Of a stretch of 64,000 bases of DNA, positions 1 through 8,539 are shown one piece after another (the stretch's first letter is position 1; each line of letters opens with the position of its first letter). The DNA lies in the NCBI RefSeq assembly GCF_000967965.1, contig NZ_LACC01000002.1, positions 310,001 through 374,000 of the forward strand. The letters run 5' to 3'. Under the pieces are notes generated by a model, which did not search any database, was not told the DNA's origin, and was given only the letters and a program-made list of their open reading frames with translations. A program made the position numbers and the translations under genes. Source of the stretch: Pseudomonas fluorescens (GTDB lineage: Bacteria; Pseudomonadota; Gammaproteobacteria; Pseudomonadales; Pseudomonadaceae).

Positions 1-50
1 AACAATGCCCATTCAGAGGCAGCACCTCAAATAACCGTGAGGCCAAAACC

Positions 51-1418
51 GTGATCAAGACCCTGGACCACCTCCCGCATCCCCAAGAGAATGCGGCCGC
101 CCTCGCCGGCCACTTCACCGACCTGGCGCCGCCGCTCAACGAGCGCCAGGCGCAACTGGAAGCCTCGCGCTGCCTGTATTGCTACGACGCGCCCTGCGTC
201 AATGCCTGTCCGAGCGAGATCGACATTCCCTCGTTCATCCGCAACATTGCGCAGGACAACGTGCAAGGCGCGGCGCAGAAAATCCTCTCGGCCAACATCC
301 TCGGCGGCAGTTGCGCCCGGGTGTGTCCGACGGAAATTCTTTGCCAGCAAGCCTGCGTGCGCAACAACGCTCACGAATGCGCGCCGGTCATGATCGGTCT
401 GTTGCAACGCTACGCCGTGGACAACGCCCACTTCAGCACGCACCCCTTCCAGCGCGCTGCCACCACCGGCAAACGCATCGCCGTGGTCGGCGCCGGTCCG
501 GCCGGTTTATCCTGCGCCCACCGCAGTGCCATGCACGGGCATGACGTGGTGATCTTCGAGGCGCGGGAAAAGGCTGGCGGACTCAACGAATACGGGATCG
601 CCAAATACAAACTGGTGGATGACTACGCGCAAAAGGAGCTTGAGTTCCTCTTGGAAATTGGCGGGATCGAAATCCGCCACGGGCAGAAACTCGGAGAGAA
701 CCTGACCCTCAGCGAACTGCATCAACAGTTCGATGCGGTGTTCCTCGGCCTCGGGCTCAATGCCAGCAAACAGCTGGGCCTGGCCCACGAAGACGCGCCC
801 GGCCTGCTCGCCGCCACCGACTACATCCGCGAATTGCGCCAGGCCGATGACCTGAGCCAATTGCCCCTGGCCGACCACTGCATTGTCCTCGGCGCAGGCA
901 ACACTGCCATCGACATGGCGGTGCAAATGGCCCGCCTCGGTGCCCACGACGTGAATCTGGTGTACCGCCGTGGCATCGAGGACATGGGTGCCACCCATCA
1001 CGAACAGGACATTGCCAAGGCCAATCAGGTGCGGCTGATGACCTGGGCACAACCGGAAGAAGTGCTGCTCGATGACCAAGGCCGCGTGCGCGGCATGCGT
1101 TTCGCCCGCACCCATCTGGTGAAAGGTCGCCTGCAAACCACCGGTGAAACCTTCGAACTGGCCGCCGATGCGATCTTCAAAGCCATCGGCCAGGCCTTCG
1201 ACGGCAGCGCCCTCAGCGATCCGCTGGCCCATGAACTCAAGCGCCAAGGCGAGCGCATCGAAGTCGATGAAAACCTGCGCACCAGCATCCCCGGCGTGTA
1301 TGCCGGCGGCGACTGCACCAGCCTCGATCAAGACCTCACCGTGCAAGCCGTGCAGCATGGCAAGCGCGCCGCCGAGGCAATCAACGCTCAACTGATGCTC
1401 AACGTGGAGGCTGCGTAA
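51..1418 (+). CDS. preT: NAD-dependent dihydropyrimidine dehydrogenase, FAD/Fe-S subunit PreT
   Basis: This is the electron-input subunit of the bacterial dihydropyrimidine dehydrogenase, which reduces uracil and thymine with NAD(P)H as the first step of reductive pyrimidine breakdown. The 455-residue protein has an N-terminal glutamate-synthase-like Fe-S region with Cys41, 44, 49, 53 and Cys88, 92, 98, 102. An FAD-binding GAGPAGL lies at 147-153 and a second nucleotide-binding GAGN motif near 282. The start is GTG, the first start codon ahead of the conserved N-terminus. The stop abuts the ATG of preA with no gap, so the two are translationally coupled. The family assignment is firm; the hydantoinase and amidase genes usually nearby are not in the window. 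Confidence 0.93.
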   Translation: MIKTLDHLPHPQENAAALAGHFTDLAPPLNERQAQLEASRCLYCYDAPCVNACPSEIDIPSFIRNIAQDNVQGAAQKILSANILGGSCARVCPTEILCQQACVRNNAHECAPVMIGLLQRYAVDNAHFSTHPFQRAATTGKRIAVVGAGPAGLSCAHRSAMHGHDVVIFEAREKAGGLNEYGIAKYKLVDDYAQKELEFLLEIGGIEIRHGQKLGENLTLSELHQQFDAVFLGLGLNASKQLGLAHEDAPGLLAATDYIRELRQADDLSQLPLADHCIVLGAGNTAIDMAVQMARLGAHDVNLVYRRGIEDMGATHHEQDIAKANQVRLMTWAQPEEVLLDDQGRVRGMRFARTHLVKGRLQTTGETFELAADAIFKAIGQAFDGSALSDPLAHELKRQGERIEVDENLRTSIPGVYAGGDCTSLDQDLTVQAVQHGKRAAEAINAQLMLNVEAA

Positions 1419-2693
1419 ATGGCCGATCTGTCGATTGTCTTCGCCGGCATCAAAGCACCCAATCCATTCTGGCTGGCCTCTGCGCCGCCGACCGACAAGG
1501 CCTACAACGTGGTCCGCGCCTTCGAGGCCGGCTGGGGCGGCGTGGTCTGGAAAACCCTGGGTGAAGACCCGGCGGCGGTGAACGTGTCGTCGCGCTACTC
1601 GGCGCACTTCGGGGTTAACCGGGAGGTACTGGGCTTCAACAACATCGAACTGATCACCGACCGCTCGCTGGAGATCAACCTGCGGGAAATCACCCAGGTC
1701 AAAAAGGACTGGCCGGACCGCGCGCTGATCGTGTCCTTGATGGTGCCCTGCGTCGAAGAATCCTGGAAAAACATCCTGCCGCTGGTGGAGGCCACCGGTG
1801 CCGACGGCATCGAGCTGAACTTCGGTTGCCCCCACGGCATGCCGGAACGCGGCATGGGCGCGGCGGTCGGCCAGGTGCCGGAATATGTGGAACAGGTCAC
1901 CCGCTGGTGCAAGACGTATTGCTCGTTGCCGGTGATCGTCAAGCTCACGCCGAACATCACCGACATCCGTGTCGCCGCCCGCGCCGCACACCGAGGCGGT
2001 GCCGATGCGGTGTCGTTGATCAACACCATCAACTCGATCACCAGCGTCAACCTCGAACGCATGGTCGCCAACCCCATGGTCGGCAGCCAAAGCACCCACG
2101 GCGGCTACTGCGGTTCGGCGGTCAAGCCGATTGCCTTGAACATGGTCGCCGAAATCGCCCGCGACCCACAGACCCAGGGGCTGCCGATCAGCGGCATCGG
2201 CGGCATCGGCAACTGGCGCGACGCCGCGGAATTCATCGCCCTGGGCAGCGGCTCGGTGCAGGTGTGCACGGCGGCGATGTTGCATGGCTTCCGGATTGTC
2301 GAGGAGATGAAGGACGGCTTGTCACGCTGGATGGACAGTCAGGGCTACGCCAGCATTTCGGAGTTTTCCGGGCGTGCGGTGGGCAACACCACGGACTGGA
2401 AGTACCTGGACATCAACTACCAGGTGATCGCGAAAATCGATCAGGAGGCTTGTATCGGTTGCGGTCGTTGCCATATCGCGTGTGAAGACACTTCGCACCA
2501 GGCCGTGGCTAGCCTCAAGCAGGCGGACGGTACTCACAAGTATCAAGTGATCGATGAGGAGTGCGTGGGCTGCAACCTGTGCCAGATCACCTGCCCGGTG
2601 CAGGACTGTATCGAGATGGTGCCGGTGGAGACTGGCAAGCCGTTCCTGGACTGGAATCATGATCCGAGGAATCCGTATCACGTCAGCCCTTGA
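1419..2693 (+). CDS. preA: NAD-dependent dihydropyrimidine dehydrogenase, catalytic subunit PreA
   Basis: This is the FMN-containing catalytic subunit that partners PreT in reducing pyrimidines to 5,6-dihydropyrimidines. The 424-residue protein has a dihydroorotate-dehydrogenase-like barrel over about residues 1-310. Two ferredoxin-type 4Fe-4S clusters follow at the C-terminus, with Cys345, 348, 351, 355 and Cys382, 385, 388, 392. The ATG directly follows the preT stop codon. The gene ends in a REPIN that separates it from the convergent regulator. Confidence 0.95.
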   Translation: MADLSIVFAGIKAPNPFWLASAPPTDKAYNVVRAFEAGWGGVVWKTLGEDPAAVNVSSRYSAHFGVNREVLGFNNIELITDRSLEINLREITQVKKDWPDRALIVSLMVPCVEESWKNILPLVEATGADGIELNFGCPHGMPERGMGAAVGQVPEYVEQVTRWCKTYCSLPVIVKLTPNITDIRVAARAAHRGGADAVSLINTINSITSVNLERMVANPMVGSQSTHGGYCGSAVKPIALNMVAEIARDPQTQGLPISGIGGIGNWRDAAEFIALGSGSVQVCTAAMLHGFRIVEEMKDGLSRWMDSQGYASISEFSGRAVGNTTDWKYLDINYQVIAKIDQEACIGCGRCHIACEDTSHQAVASLKQADGTHKYQVIDEECVGCNLCQITCPVQDCIEMVPVETGKPFLDWNHDPRNPYHVSP

Positions 2694-2717
2694 GGTCAGC
2701 GGCGTCTGAACCGACGC

Positions 2718-2809
2718 CTTCGCGGGCAAGCCCGCTCCCACAGGTTTCTCTGTGTACACAGGATTTGTGTACGACATAAAACACTGTGGGAGCGGGCTTG
2801 CCCGCGAAG
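2718..2809. repeat. REPIN (inverted REP pair), GCGGGCAAGCCCGC family
   Basis: Two inverted copies of about 26 bases (2718-2743 and 2784-2809) each contain the core GCGGGCAAGCCCGC next to CTCCCACAG. They sit between the convergent ends of preA and the TetR gene. The same family recurs at 61797-61890. As transcribed RNA the pair would form a long hairpin that could stop or protect both messages. Confidence 0.9.
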
Positions 2810-2834
2810 AGGCCAGCAGCAACACCACCCAACC

Positions 2835-3455
2835 TCAAGGCTCCAACCCAATCCCCCGCAAAATCACACTGGTCACCGTCTGCACCGCCTTCTCGAACTG
2901 CATATCCGACAGTGGCTGATGATCATTGAGAATGTTCACCTGGTGATCGAAGTCGGCGTAGTGCTGGGTCGAGGCCCAGATCATGTAGAGCAGGCTCGAG
3001 GGCTCCACCGGCAGGATGCGTTTGTCGTCCACCCACTGGCGGATTTTCGCTTCCTTCATCTTGGCCCAGTCGTACAGGCTCGCATCCAGCGCTTCGCCGA
3101 GGGTCGGCGCGCCATGGATGATTTCGTTGGCCCAGACTTTCGAGCCATACGGCCGGCTGCGGGAATGGTTCATCTTGGCGCGGATGTAGCTGCTGAGCAC
3201 CACACGCGGGTCATCGAACATCTCGAAGCACAGCGCGTCCTGCTTCCAGACTTCCAGCAAGTCGAACAGCACGGCGCTGTACAACTCGGTCTTGGTGCTG
3301 AAGTAGTAGTGCAGGTTGGAACGCGGTAGTTGCACTTCAGCGGCGATGTCGGCCATGGCGGTGCTGCCGAAGCCCTTTTCAGCGAAGACCTTTTCCGCCC
3401 CCAGCAGGATTTTTTCGACGTTACTGCGACGAATCTCGATCTTGTGATTGCCCAT
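2835..3455 (-). CDS. TetR family regulator, RutR-like
   Basis: A 206-residue TetR-type DNA-binding regulator. The helix-turn-helix is at about residues 20-60 (IAAEVQLPRSNLHYYF), followed by a RutR/YcdC-like C-terminal ligand domain with the conserved stretch WANEIIHGAP. I chose the ATG at 3455 over an upstream in-frame TTG at 3473, because the TTG would add only six non-conserved residues and a GGGGAT sequence precedes the ATG. Convergent placement next to preTA suggests control of pyrimidine catabolism, as RutR does, but this is inferred from context. Confidence 0.85.
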   Translation of the reverse strand: MGNHKIEIRRSNVEKILLGAEKVFAEKGFGSTAMADIAAEVQLPRSNLHYYFSTKTELYSAVLFDLLEVWKQDALCFEMFDDPRVVLSSYIRAKMNHSRSRPYGSKVWANEIIHGAPTLGEALDASLYDWAKMKEAKIRQWVDDKRILPVEPSSLLYMIWASTQHYADFDHQVNILNDHQPLSDMQFEKAVQTVTSVILRGIGLEP

Positions 3456-3590
3456 GCGGATCCCCGACAACAACGTTGAGCAAGACTAGCATCCGCTCTG
3501 GACCGCGGCGACAGGGGAAAACGAAACTTCGTACTGGCGCTGTCGTAAAGCTAAACTCTGCGCACTTGGAAACTGCCTGAGGTACCCACG

Positions 3591-3956
3591 ATGCTGCTCA
3601 AGAAAACCCTGACCGTCGCTGCCCTGCTCGGCTCGCTGCTCGCCACTTCTTCGGTGTTGGCCCACGCCCACCTGAAAAGCCAGACACCGGCCGCCGACAG
3701 CACCGTGGCCGCGCCAAAGGAATTGCGCCTGGAGTTCTCCGAGGGTATCGAGGCCAGTTTCACCAAAGTCATGCTGACCCGGGATGGCGCACCGGTGGAG
3801 GTCAAAGCATTGACCACCGAAGGCAGCGACAAAAAGACCCTGATCGTCACCCCGGCCGCGCCGTTGACCGCCGGCGCCTACAAAGTCGAATGGCACGCCG
3901 TGTCCGTCGACACCCACAAAAGCGAAGGTGCCTACGCCTTCAAGGTTGGCCAGTAA
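3591..3956 (+). CDS. copC: Periplasmic copper-binding protein CopC
   Basis: A small periplasmic copper carrier of 121 residues. A signal peptide of 24 residues ends VLA, leaving His25 as the mature N-terminus. His25 with Asp107 and His109 (VDTHKSEG) matches the Cu(II)-binding N-terminal brace of CopC proteins. The Met-rich Cu(I) loop of plasmid-type CopC is absent, as in many chromosomal copies. A GAGG ribosome-binding site lies about 8 bases before the ATG. It is followed after 3 bases by copD, so the two form an operon. Confidence 0.92.
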   Translation: MLLKKTLTVAALLGSLLATSSVLAHAHLKSQTPAADSTVAAPKELRLEFSEGIEASFTKVMLTRDGAPVEVKALTTEGSDKKTLIVTPAAPLTAGAYKVEWHAVSVDTHKSEGAYAFKVGQ

Positions 3957-3959
3957 TTC

Positions 3960-4817
3960 ATGGCGAGCGCGCTGGTGCTGTGCCGCTTCCTGCATTTCAT
4001 CGTGGTGCTGATGCTGTTCGGAGGCTGGTTGTTCAGGCCCTTGCTGGCAAATGGCGAAACGACACTGGATCAGCGGCTGGCTCGGACCTGCCGTTGGCTG
4101 GTCGTGGTGGCGCTGGGCAGCGGGGTCTGTTGGTTGCTGCTGATTACCGCGAGCATGGCTGGGGCCTGGGACGCGGCCTTCGATCCGTCGACCCTGGGCC
4201 TGGTGCTGGGCAATACCTTTTTCGGTCAGGTCTGGCGCTGGCATTTGCTGATCAACCTGCTGTTGCTGGCGTTGCTGCTGACCCCATTGCGCGCCAGCCT
4301 TGCGCTGCGCTTGATCCTCAGCGGCCTGCTGCTGGCCACCCTGGCCCCGGTCGGCCACGGCGCCATGCTCGATGGCACCGCAGGCCAGTTGCTGATCCTC
4401 AATCAACTCATTCACTTGATCTGCGTGGGTGCCTGGCTCGGCGGCTTGATGCTGCTGGTGATGATTCTGCGTCAACCCGATGGGCATTCGATCCGCGTGA
4501 TGCTGCAGCGCTTCAGCGGCGTCGGTTACGGCTTGGTCGCCGGGCTGCTGATCACCGGGCTGATCAATGTGCGGGTGCTCACCGGAGCGTTCTGGCCGAC
4601 ACCGTTGTTCAGCGGGTTCGCCTTGATCCTGTTGATCAAGGCTGCGCTGGTGACGACGATGCTGGGCCTGGCGTTGTTCAATCGCTTGCGGATCAATGAG
4701 TGTGAGCAGCGTCTGCAAGCATTGCGTAGCAGCGTGATGCTGGAGTGGATGCTGGGGCTTGGCGCAGTGGCGGCAGTCTCATTGCTGGGCACCCTACCCC
4801 CCATGATTTCCAACTAA
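3960..4817 (+). CDS. copD: Copper resistance/uptake membrane protein CopD
   Basis: A 285-residue polytopic inner-membrane protein of the CopD family, with about eight hydrophobic segments starting at residue 5. Conserved histidines lie in or near membrane segments (FLHFIVV, APVGHGAM, NQLIHLICVGAWLGG). CopD is thought to move copper across the inner membrane from CopC. The ATG lies 3 bases after the copC stop. No regulator of the CopRS type is seen nearby. Confidence 0.9.
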   Translation: MASALVLCRFLHFIVVLMLFGGWLFRPLLANGETTLDQRLARTCRWLVVVALGSGVCWLLLITASMAGAWDAAFDPSTLGLVLGNTFFGQVWRWHLLINLLLLALLLTPLRASLALRLILSGLLLATLAPVGHGAMLDGTAGQLLILNQLIHLICVGAWLGGLMLLVMILRQPDGHSIRVMLQRFSGVGYGLVAGLLITGLINVRVLTGAFWPTPLFSGFALILLIKAALVTTMLGLALFNRLRINECEQRLQALRSSVMLEWMLGLGAVAAVSLLGTLPPMISN

Positions 4818-4830
4818 TAACCCCGTCCCC

Positions 4831-4999
4831 TGTGGGAGCGAGCTTTTGTGGCGAGGGGGCTTGTCGGAACGCCGCACCGCCCCATTCGGCTGCGAAGCAG
4901 TCGTAAATACAAACTCCTTGATATGCCTGAAAGATCACAGGGGGCCGCTTCGCGACCCAACGGGGGCAAGCCCCCTCGCCACAAAAGCTTACCCCCACA
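4831..4999. repeat. Long inverted repeat of REP type (GTGGCGAGGGGGC family) in a 316-base gap
   Basis: Arms of about 33 bases (4831-4863 and 4967-4999) are near-perfect reverse complements around a spacer of about 100 bases. Each contains AGCTTTTGTGGCGAGGGGGC. The element fills most of the gap between copD and the porin gene. The rest of the gap (5000-5133) is the porin promoter region with the operator-like sites listed separately. A related half-element lies at 11411-11431 and a similar pair at 47405-47534. Confidence 0.85.
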
Positions 5000-5022
5000 A
5001 AATGTAATCCATCTCTCCACAA

Positions 5023-5035
5023 GTCATCGTATAAC
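5023..5035. promoter_or_regulatory. Candidate operator, distal site upstream of the OprD-type porin
   Basis: GTCATCGTATAAC matches, at 11 of 13 positions, the reverse complement of the second site at 5081-5093. Two related sites in one promoter suggest cooperative binding of a regulator, possibly of the GntR/FadR type given the GTAC-like core. This is inference from sequence alone. Confidence 0.4.
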
Positions 5036-5080
5036 TTCCGATTGACAACCCACGAAAATCCCGCAAATATCGCCCCCAAT

Positions 5081-5093
5081 GTTGTACGACGAC
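5081..5093. promoter_or_regulatory. Candidate operator, proximal site upstream of the OprD-type porin
   Basis: GTTGTACGACGAC lies about 40 bases before the GTG start. It sits inside a wider symmetric stretch that begins TGTTGT at 5080 and ends ACAACA near 5104. It shares GTACGAC with the site before the uronate dehydrogenase gene (6643-6655), which suggests the porin and the uronate operon are co-regulated. Confidence 0.45.
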
Positions 5094-5133
5094 GTATGAC
5101 AACAATAAAAACAAGAAACAAGGGAGCGTCACA

Positions 5134-6429
5134 GTGAACAAGCTCGTCCGCAATTCCTCCGCCCGTTCTTCGCGTACAGACTTTGCCCGTCGTCATACCC
5201 TGAGCCTGATCGGCTGCAGCGGCCTGGCCCTCGTCCTGCCCATCACCTGCCAGGCAGAAGGTTTCACCGACGACGCCAAGGCCACGCTGAACCTGCGCAA
5301 CGCCTACATCAACCGCAACTACACCAACCCGGCCTACCCCCAGGGCAAGGCTGAAGAGTGGACGCAGAACTTCATTCTCGATGCCCGCTCCGGTTTCACC
5401 CAGGGTCCTGTGGGCTTCGGTGTCGATGTACTGGGCCTGTACTCGCAGAAGCTCGATGGCGGCAAAGGCACCGGTGGCACGCAGCTGTTGCCGATCCATG
5501 ACGATGGCCGCCCCGCTGACAATTTCGGCCGGCTCGGCGTGGCGCTCAAAGGCAAGATCTCGAAAACCGAATTGAAGGTCGGTGAATGGATGCCGGTGCT
5601 GCCGATCCTGCGTTCCGACGATGGCCGCTCGCTGCCGCAGACCTTCCAGGGCGCTCAGGTGACCTCCACCGAAATCAGCGGCCTGACGCTCTATGGCGGT
5701 CAATTCCAGAAAAACAGCCCGCGTAACGACGCGAGCATGGAAGACATGTTCATGAACGGTAAAGCGGCGTTCACCTCGGACCGTTTCAACTTCGGCGGCG
5801 GTGAATATGCGTTCAATGAAAAGCGCACGCAGGTCGGTGTCTGGTACTCCGAACTCAGTGACATTTACCAGCAGCAATACTTCAACCTGACCCACAGCCA
5901 GCCCCTCGGCGACTGGACCCTGGGCGCCAACCTGGGCTACTTCATCGGCAAGGAAGACGGCAGCGCGCTGGCCGGTGATCTCGACAACAAGACCGCGTTC
6001 GCCCTGCTCTCGGCCAAGTACGGCGGCAACACCTTCTACGTCGGCCTGCAAAAACTCACCGGTGACGACGTCTGGATGCGGGTCAACGGCACCAGCGGCG
6101 GCACCCTGGCCAACGACAGTTACAACTCCAGCTATGACAACGCCCGGGAAAAGTCGTGGCAGGTGCGTCACGACTACAACTTCGCCGCCCTCGGCGTTCC
6201 GGGCCTGACCCTGATGAACCGCTACATCAGCGGTGACAACGTGCACACCGGGAAAATTACCGACGGCGAGGAATGGGGTCGCGAATCGGAACTGGCCTAC
6301 ACCGTGCAGAGCGGTGCGCTGAAAAACCTCAACGTGAAATGGCGTAACGCTACTATTCGCAAGAGCTTCAGCACCAACGAATTCGATGAGAACCGGATTT
6401 TCATCAGCTATCCGATCAGCCTCCTGTAA
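5134..6429 (+). CDS. OprD family outer-membrane porin
   Basis: A 431-residue outer-membrane channel of the OprD family, which takes up carboxylates and amino acids. A long basic N-terminus and a hydrophobic stretch end at about residue 43 (CQA|EGF). The barrel sequence that follows is typical, with the conserved segments NLRNAYINRNY, VKWRNATIRKSF and the terminal RIFISYPISLL. The GTG start has AAGGGAGC 7 bases upstream. Its position just before a uronate dehydrogenase/TRAP operon, and the shared operator-like sites, point to hexuronate or aldarate uptake; the substrate is inferred. Confidence 0.88.
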   Translation: MNKLVRNSSARSSRTDFARRHTLSLIGCSGLALVLPITCQAEGFTDDAKATLNLRNAYINRNYTNPAYPQGKAEEWTQNFILDARSGFTQGPVGFGVDVLGLYSQKLDGGKGTGGTQLLPIHDDGRPADNFGRLGVALKGKISKTELKVGEWMPVLPILRSDDGRSLPQTFQGAQVTSTEISGLTLYGGQFQKNSPRNDASMEDMFMNGKAAFTSDRFNFGGGEYAFNEKRTQVGVWYSELSDIYQQQYFNLTHSQPLGDWTLGANLGYFIGKEDGSALAGDLDNKTAFALLSAKYGGNTFYVGLQKLTGDDVWMRVNGTSGGTLANDSYNSSYDNAREKSWQVRHDYNFAALGVPGLTLMNRYISGDNVHTGKITDGEEWGRESELAYTVQSGALKNLNVKWRNATIRKSFSTNEFDENRIFISYPISLL

Positions 6430-6442
6430 ACACAACGCCAAT

Positions 6443-6530
6443 GTAGGAGTGAGCCTGCTCGCGATGACGGATTGTCAGTCGACTTCGATGTTGAAAGTTA
6501 GACCGCTATCGCGAGCAGGCTCACTCCCAC
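6443..6530. repeat. REPIN, GAGCCTGCTCGCGAT family
   Basis: Inverted copies at 6443-6465 and 6508-6529 (GTAGGAGTGAGCCTGCTCGCGAT and its complement) lie just after the porin gene. This is the commonest REP family in the window, also found near 18.7, 20.5, 22.6 and 31.1 kb. Confidence 0.9.
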
Positions 6531-6642
6531 AAGGTGCGCGGGAATATTAAGAATTGCATCAGACCTCCAGGAGACGACCCTCCGTCAATTTCCACCAATG
6601 TCGCGTTGACAAGAGCCAGAAAGCCTAACGATACTCAACAAA

Positions 6643-6655
6643 GTCGTACGACAAC
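6643..6655. promoter_or_regulatory. Candidate operator upstream of uronate dehydrogenase
   Basis: GTCGTACGAC is a perfect 10-base palindrome followed by AAC, 43 bases before the udh start. It resembles the two sites before the OprD-type porin. A shared regulator is inferred; none is encoded in this module within the window. Confidence 0.45.
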
Positions 6656-6697
6656 CTACAACGAATCAATAACAACAACTGTTTGTCCAGGATTCCC

Positions 6698-7522
6698 ATG
6701 ACGACCACTGCAACCGCCCGCACCCCTTTCAATCGCCTGCTGCTGACCGGCGCCGCCGGTGGCCTCGGGAAAATCCTGCGCGAAAGCCTGCGCCCCTACG
6801 CCAATGTGATTCGCCTGTCGGACATCGCCGACATCGCGCCGGCCATCGATGATCGCGAAGAAGTCGTGCCCTGCGATCTGGCCGACAAGCAGGCGGTGCA
6901 TCAACTGGTCGAAGGCGTGGACGCGATCCTGCACTTCGGCGGCGTGTCGACCGAGCGCTCTTTCGAAGAGATCCTCGGCGCCAACATCTGCGGCGTGTTC
7001 CACATCTACGAAGCCGCGCGCCGCCATGGCGTGAAGCGGGTGATCTTCGCCAGTTCCAATCATGTGATCGGCTTCTACAAACAAGACGAGGTGATCGACG
7101 CCCACTCCCCTCGCCGCCCGGACAGTTACTACGGCTTGTCCAAGTCCTACGGCGAAGACATGGCCACGTTCTACTTCGACCGCTATGGCATCGAGACCGT
7201 CAGCGTGCGCATCGGCTCGTCGTTCCCGGAGCCCCACAACCGCCGGATGATGAGCACCTGGCTGAGCTTCGGCGATCTGACCCAACTGCTCGATCGCGCC
7301 CTATACACGCCGAATGTCGGCCACACCGTGGTCTATGGCATGTCCGACAACAAGGACATCTGGTGGGACAACCGTTATGCCACGGCCCTGGGTTTTGTCC
7401 CCCAGGACAGCTCCGAAGTGTTCCGCGAAAAAATCGAAGCCCAGCCGATGCCCGCCGCCGATGATCCGGCGCGGCTCTATCAGGGCGGCGCCTTCTGCGC
7501 GGCTGGCCCGTTCGGTGACTGA
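6698..7522 (+). CDS. udh: Uronate dehydrogenase
   Basis: An NAD-dependent short-chain dehydrogenase that oxidises D-galacturonate or D-glucuronate to the aldaro-lactone. The 274-residue length matches characterised Pseudomonas Udh. A nucleotide-binding TGAAGGLGK is at 17-25, and the catalytic Tyr145-x3-Lys149 (YYGLSK) is present with an upstream serine at FASSNH. I chose the ATG at 6698 over an in-frame TTG at 6683 because it gives the family N-terminus. It heads an operon with a lactonase and a TRAP transporter, which supports the uronate assignment. Confidence 0.92.
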   Translation: MTTTATARTPFNRLLLTGAAGGLGKILRESLRPYANVIRLSDIADIAPAIDDREEVVPCDLADKQAVHQLVEGVDAILHFGGVSTERSFEEILGANICGVFHIYEAARRHGVKRVIFASSNHVIGFYKQDEVIDAHSPRRPDSYYGLSKSYGEDMATFYFDRYGIETVSVRIGSSFPEPHNRRMMSTWLSFGDLTQLLDRALYTPNVGHTVVYGMSDNKDIWWDNRYATALGFVPQDSSEVFREKIEAQPMPAADDPARLYQGGAFCAAGPFGD

Positions 7523-7574
7523 GCCTTCGCGTGTTGCTTGATCCCCACAACAAAAACCAAGGGAATGAGTTGCC

Positions 7575-8462
7575 ATGCAAGCTGAATTGATTGTCGACGC
7601 CCGCAACGCGGTCGGTGAAAGCCCAGTCTGGGTACCTGAGGAAAACGCCCTGTACTGGGTCGATATTCCCGCCGGCGGTTTACAGCGCTGGAGTGCCGAC
7701 ACCGGGCAGATGGATGCCTGGAAAACCCCGGAGATGCTCGCTTGCATCGCACGTCATCATGACGGCGGTTGGGTCGCCGGCATGGAGAGCGGGTTCTTCC
7801 GCCTGCATCCGCGCACCGATGGCAGCCTCGACAGTGAACAGTTGGCCCATGTCGAGCATGCCCGCACCGACATGCGTTTGAACGACGGCCGCTGCGATCG
7901 TCAGGGACGTTTCTGGGCAGGCAGCATGGTGCTGAACATGGGCGCCAACGTCGCCGAGGGTGCGTTGTATCGCTACAGCGCCGGTCAGAGCGGGCCGCTC
8001 GAGGCCCGACTGAGCGGTTTAATCGTGCCCAACGGCCTGGGCTTCAGCCCGGACGGGCGCACCCTGTACCTGTCCGACTCTCACCCTCAGGTCCAGCAGA
8101 TCTGGGCCTTCGACTACGACATCGAAACCGGTACGCCGTCGAACCGACGCGTGTTCGTGGACATGAACCAGTACGAAGGTCGCCCCGACGGTGCGGCGGT
8201 CGACGCCGATGGCTGCTACTGGATTTGCGCCAACGACGCCGGCTTGATCCACCGTTTTACCCCCGACGGCCGACTTGACCGCTCCCTCGCCGTACCGGTG
8301 AAAAAACCCACCATGTGCGCCTTCGGTGGCCCTCGACTGGACACGCTGTTCGTGACCTCGATCCGCCCCGGCGACGACCATGATCCCCAATCACTGGCCG
8401 GTGGCGTGTTCGCCCTCGATCCCGGCGTCAAAGGTTTACCCGAACCCCGTTTCAACGACTGA
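7575..8462 (+). CDS. SMP-30/gluconolactonase family lactonase
   Basis: A 295-residue beta-propeller lactonase of the SMP-30/regucalcin family. The metal-site residues are visible in order: Glu in VGESPVWVPEENALYWVD, Asn/Asp in MRLNDGRCDRQGRFW, Asn in VPNGLGFSPDG and Asp in EGRPDGAAVDADG. Next to udh it most likely hydrolyses the galactaro- or glucaro-lactone made by that enzyme. It starts 52 bases after udh and precedes the TRAP binding-protein gene. Confidence 0.88.
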   Translation: MQAELIVDARNAVGESPVWVPEENALYWVDIPAGGLQRWSADTGQMDAWKTPEMLACIARHHDGGWVAGMESGFFRLHPRTDGSLDSEQLAHVEHARTDMRLNDGRCDRQGRFWAGSMVLNMGANVAEGALYRYSAGQSGPLEARLSGLIVPNGLGFSPDGRTLYLSDSHPQVQQIWAFDYDIETGTPSNRRVFVDMNQYEGRPDGAAVDADGCYWICANDAGLIHRFTPDGRLDRSLAVPVKKPTMCAFGGPRLDTLFVTSIRPGDDHDPQSLAGGVFALDPGVKGLPEPRFND

Positions 8463-8539
8463 GCACCCCCAACAGAAAAGCGCTCCTGCTGCATCGCTGT
8501 GCCTTGAATAAAAAAACAATAAAACTGGAGACACCCCCC

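Noticed and set aside
507..2285. A 592-codon minus-strand frame opposite preT/preA
   Set aside because: Antisense to two genes with all Fe-S cysteines intact; no ribosome-binding site or recognisable domain.
2718..2809. Possible CRISPR repeat or attachment site
   Set aside because: Only two inverted copies with one spacer, and the same core occurs elsewhere in the window. It is a REP pair.
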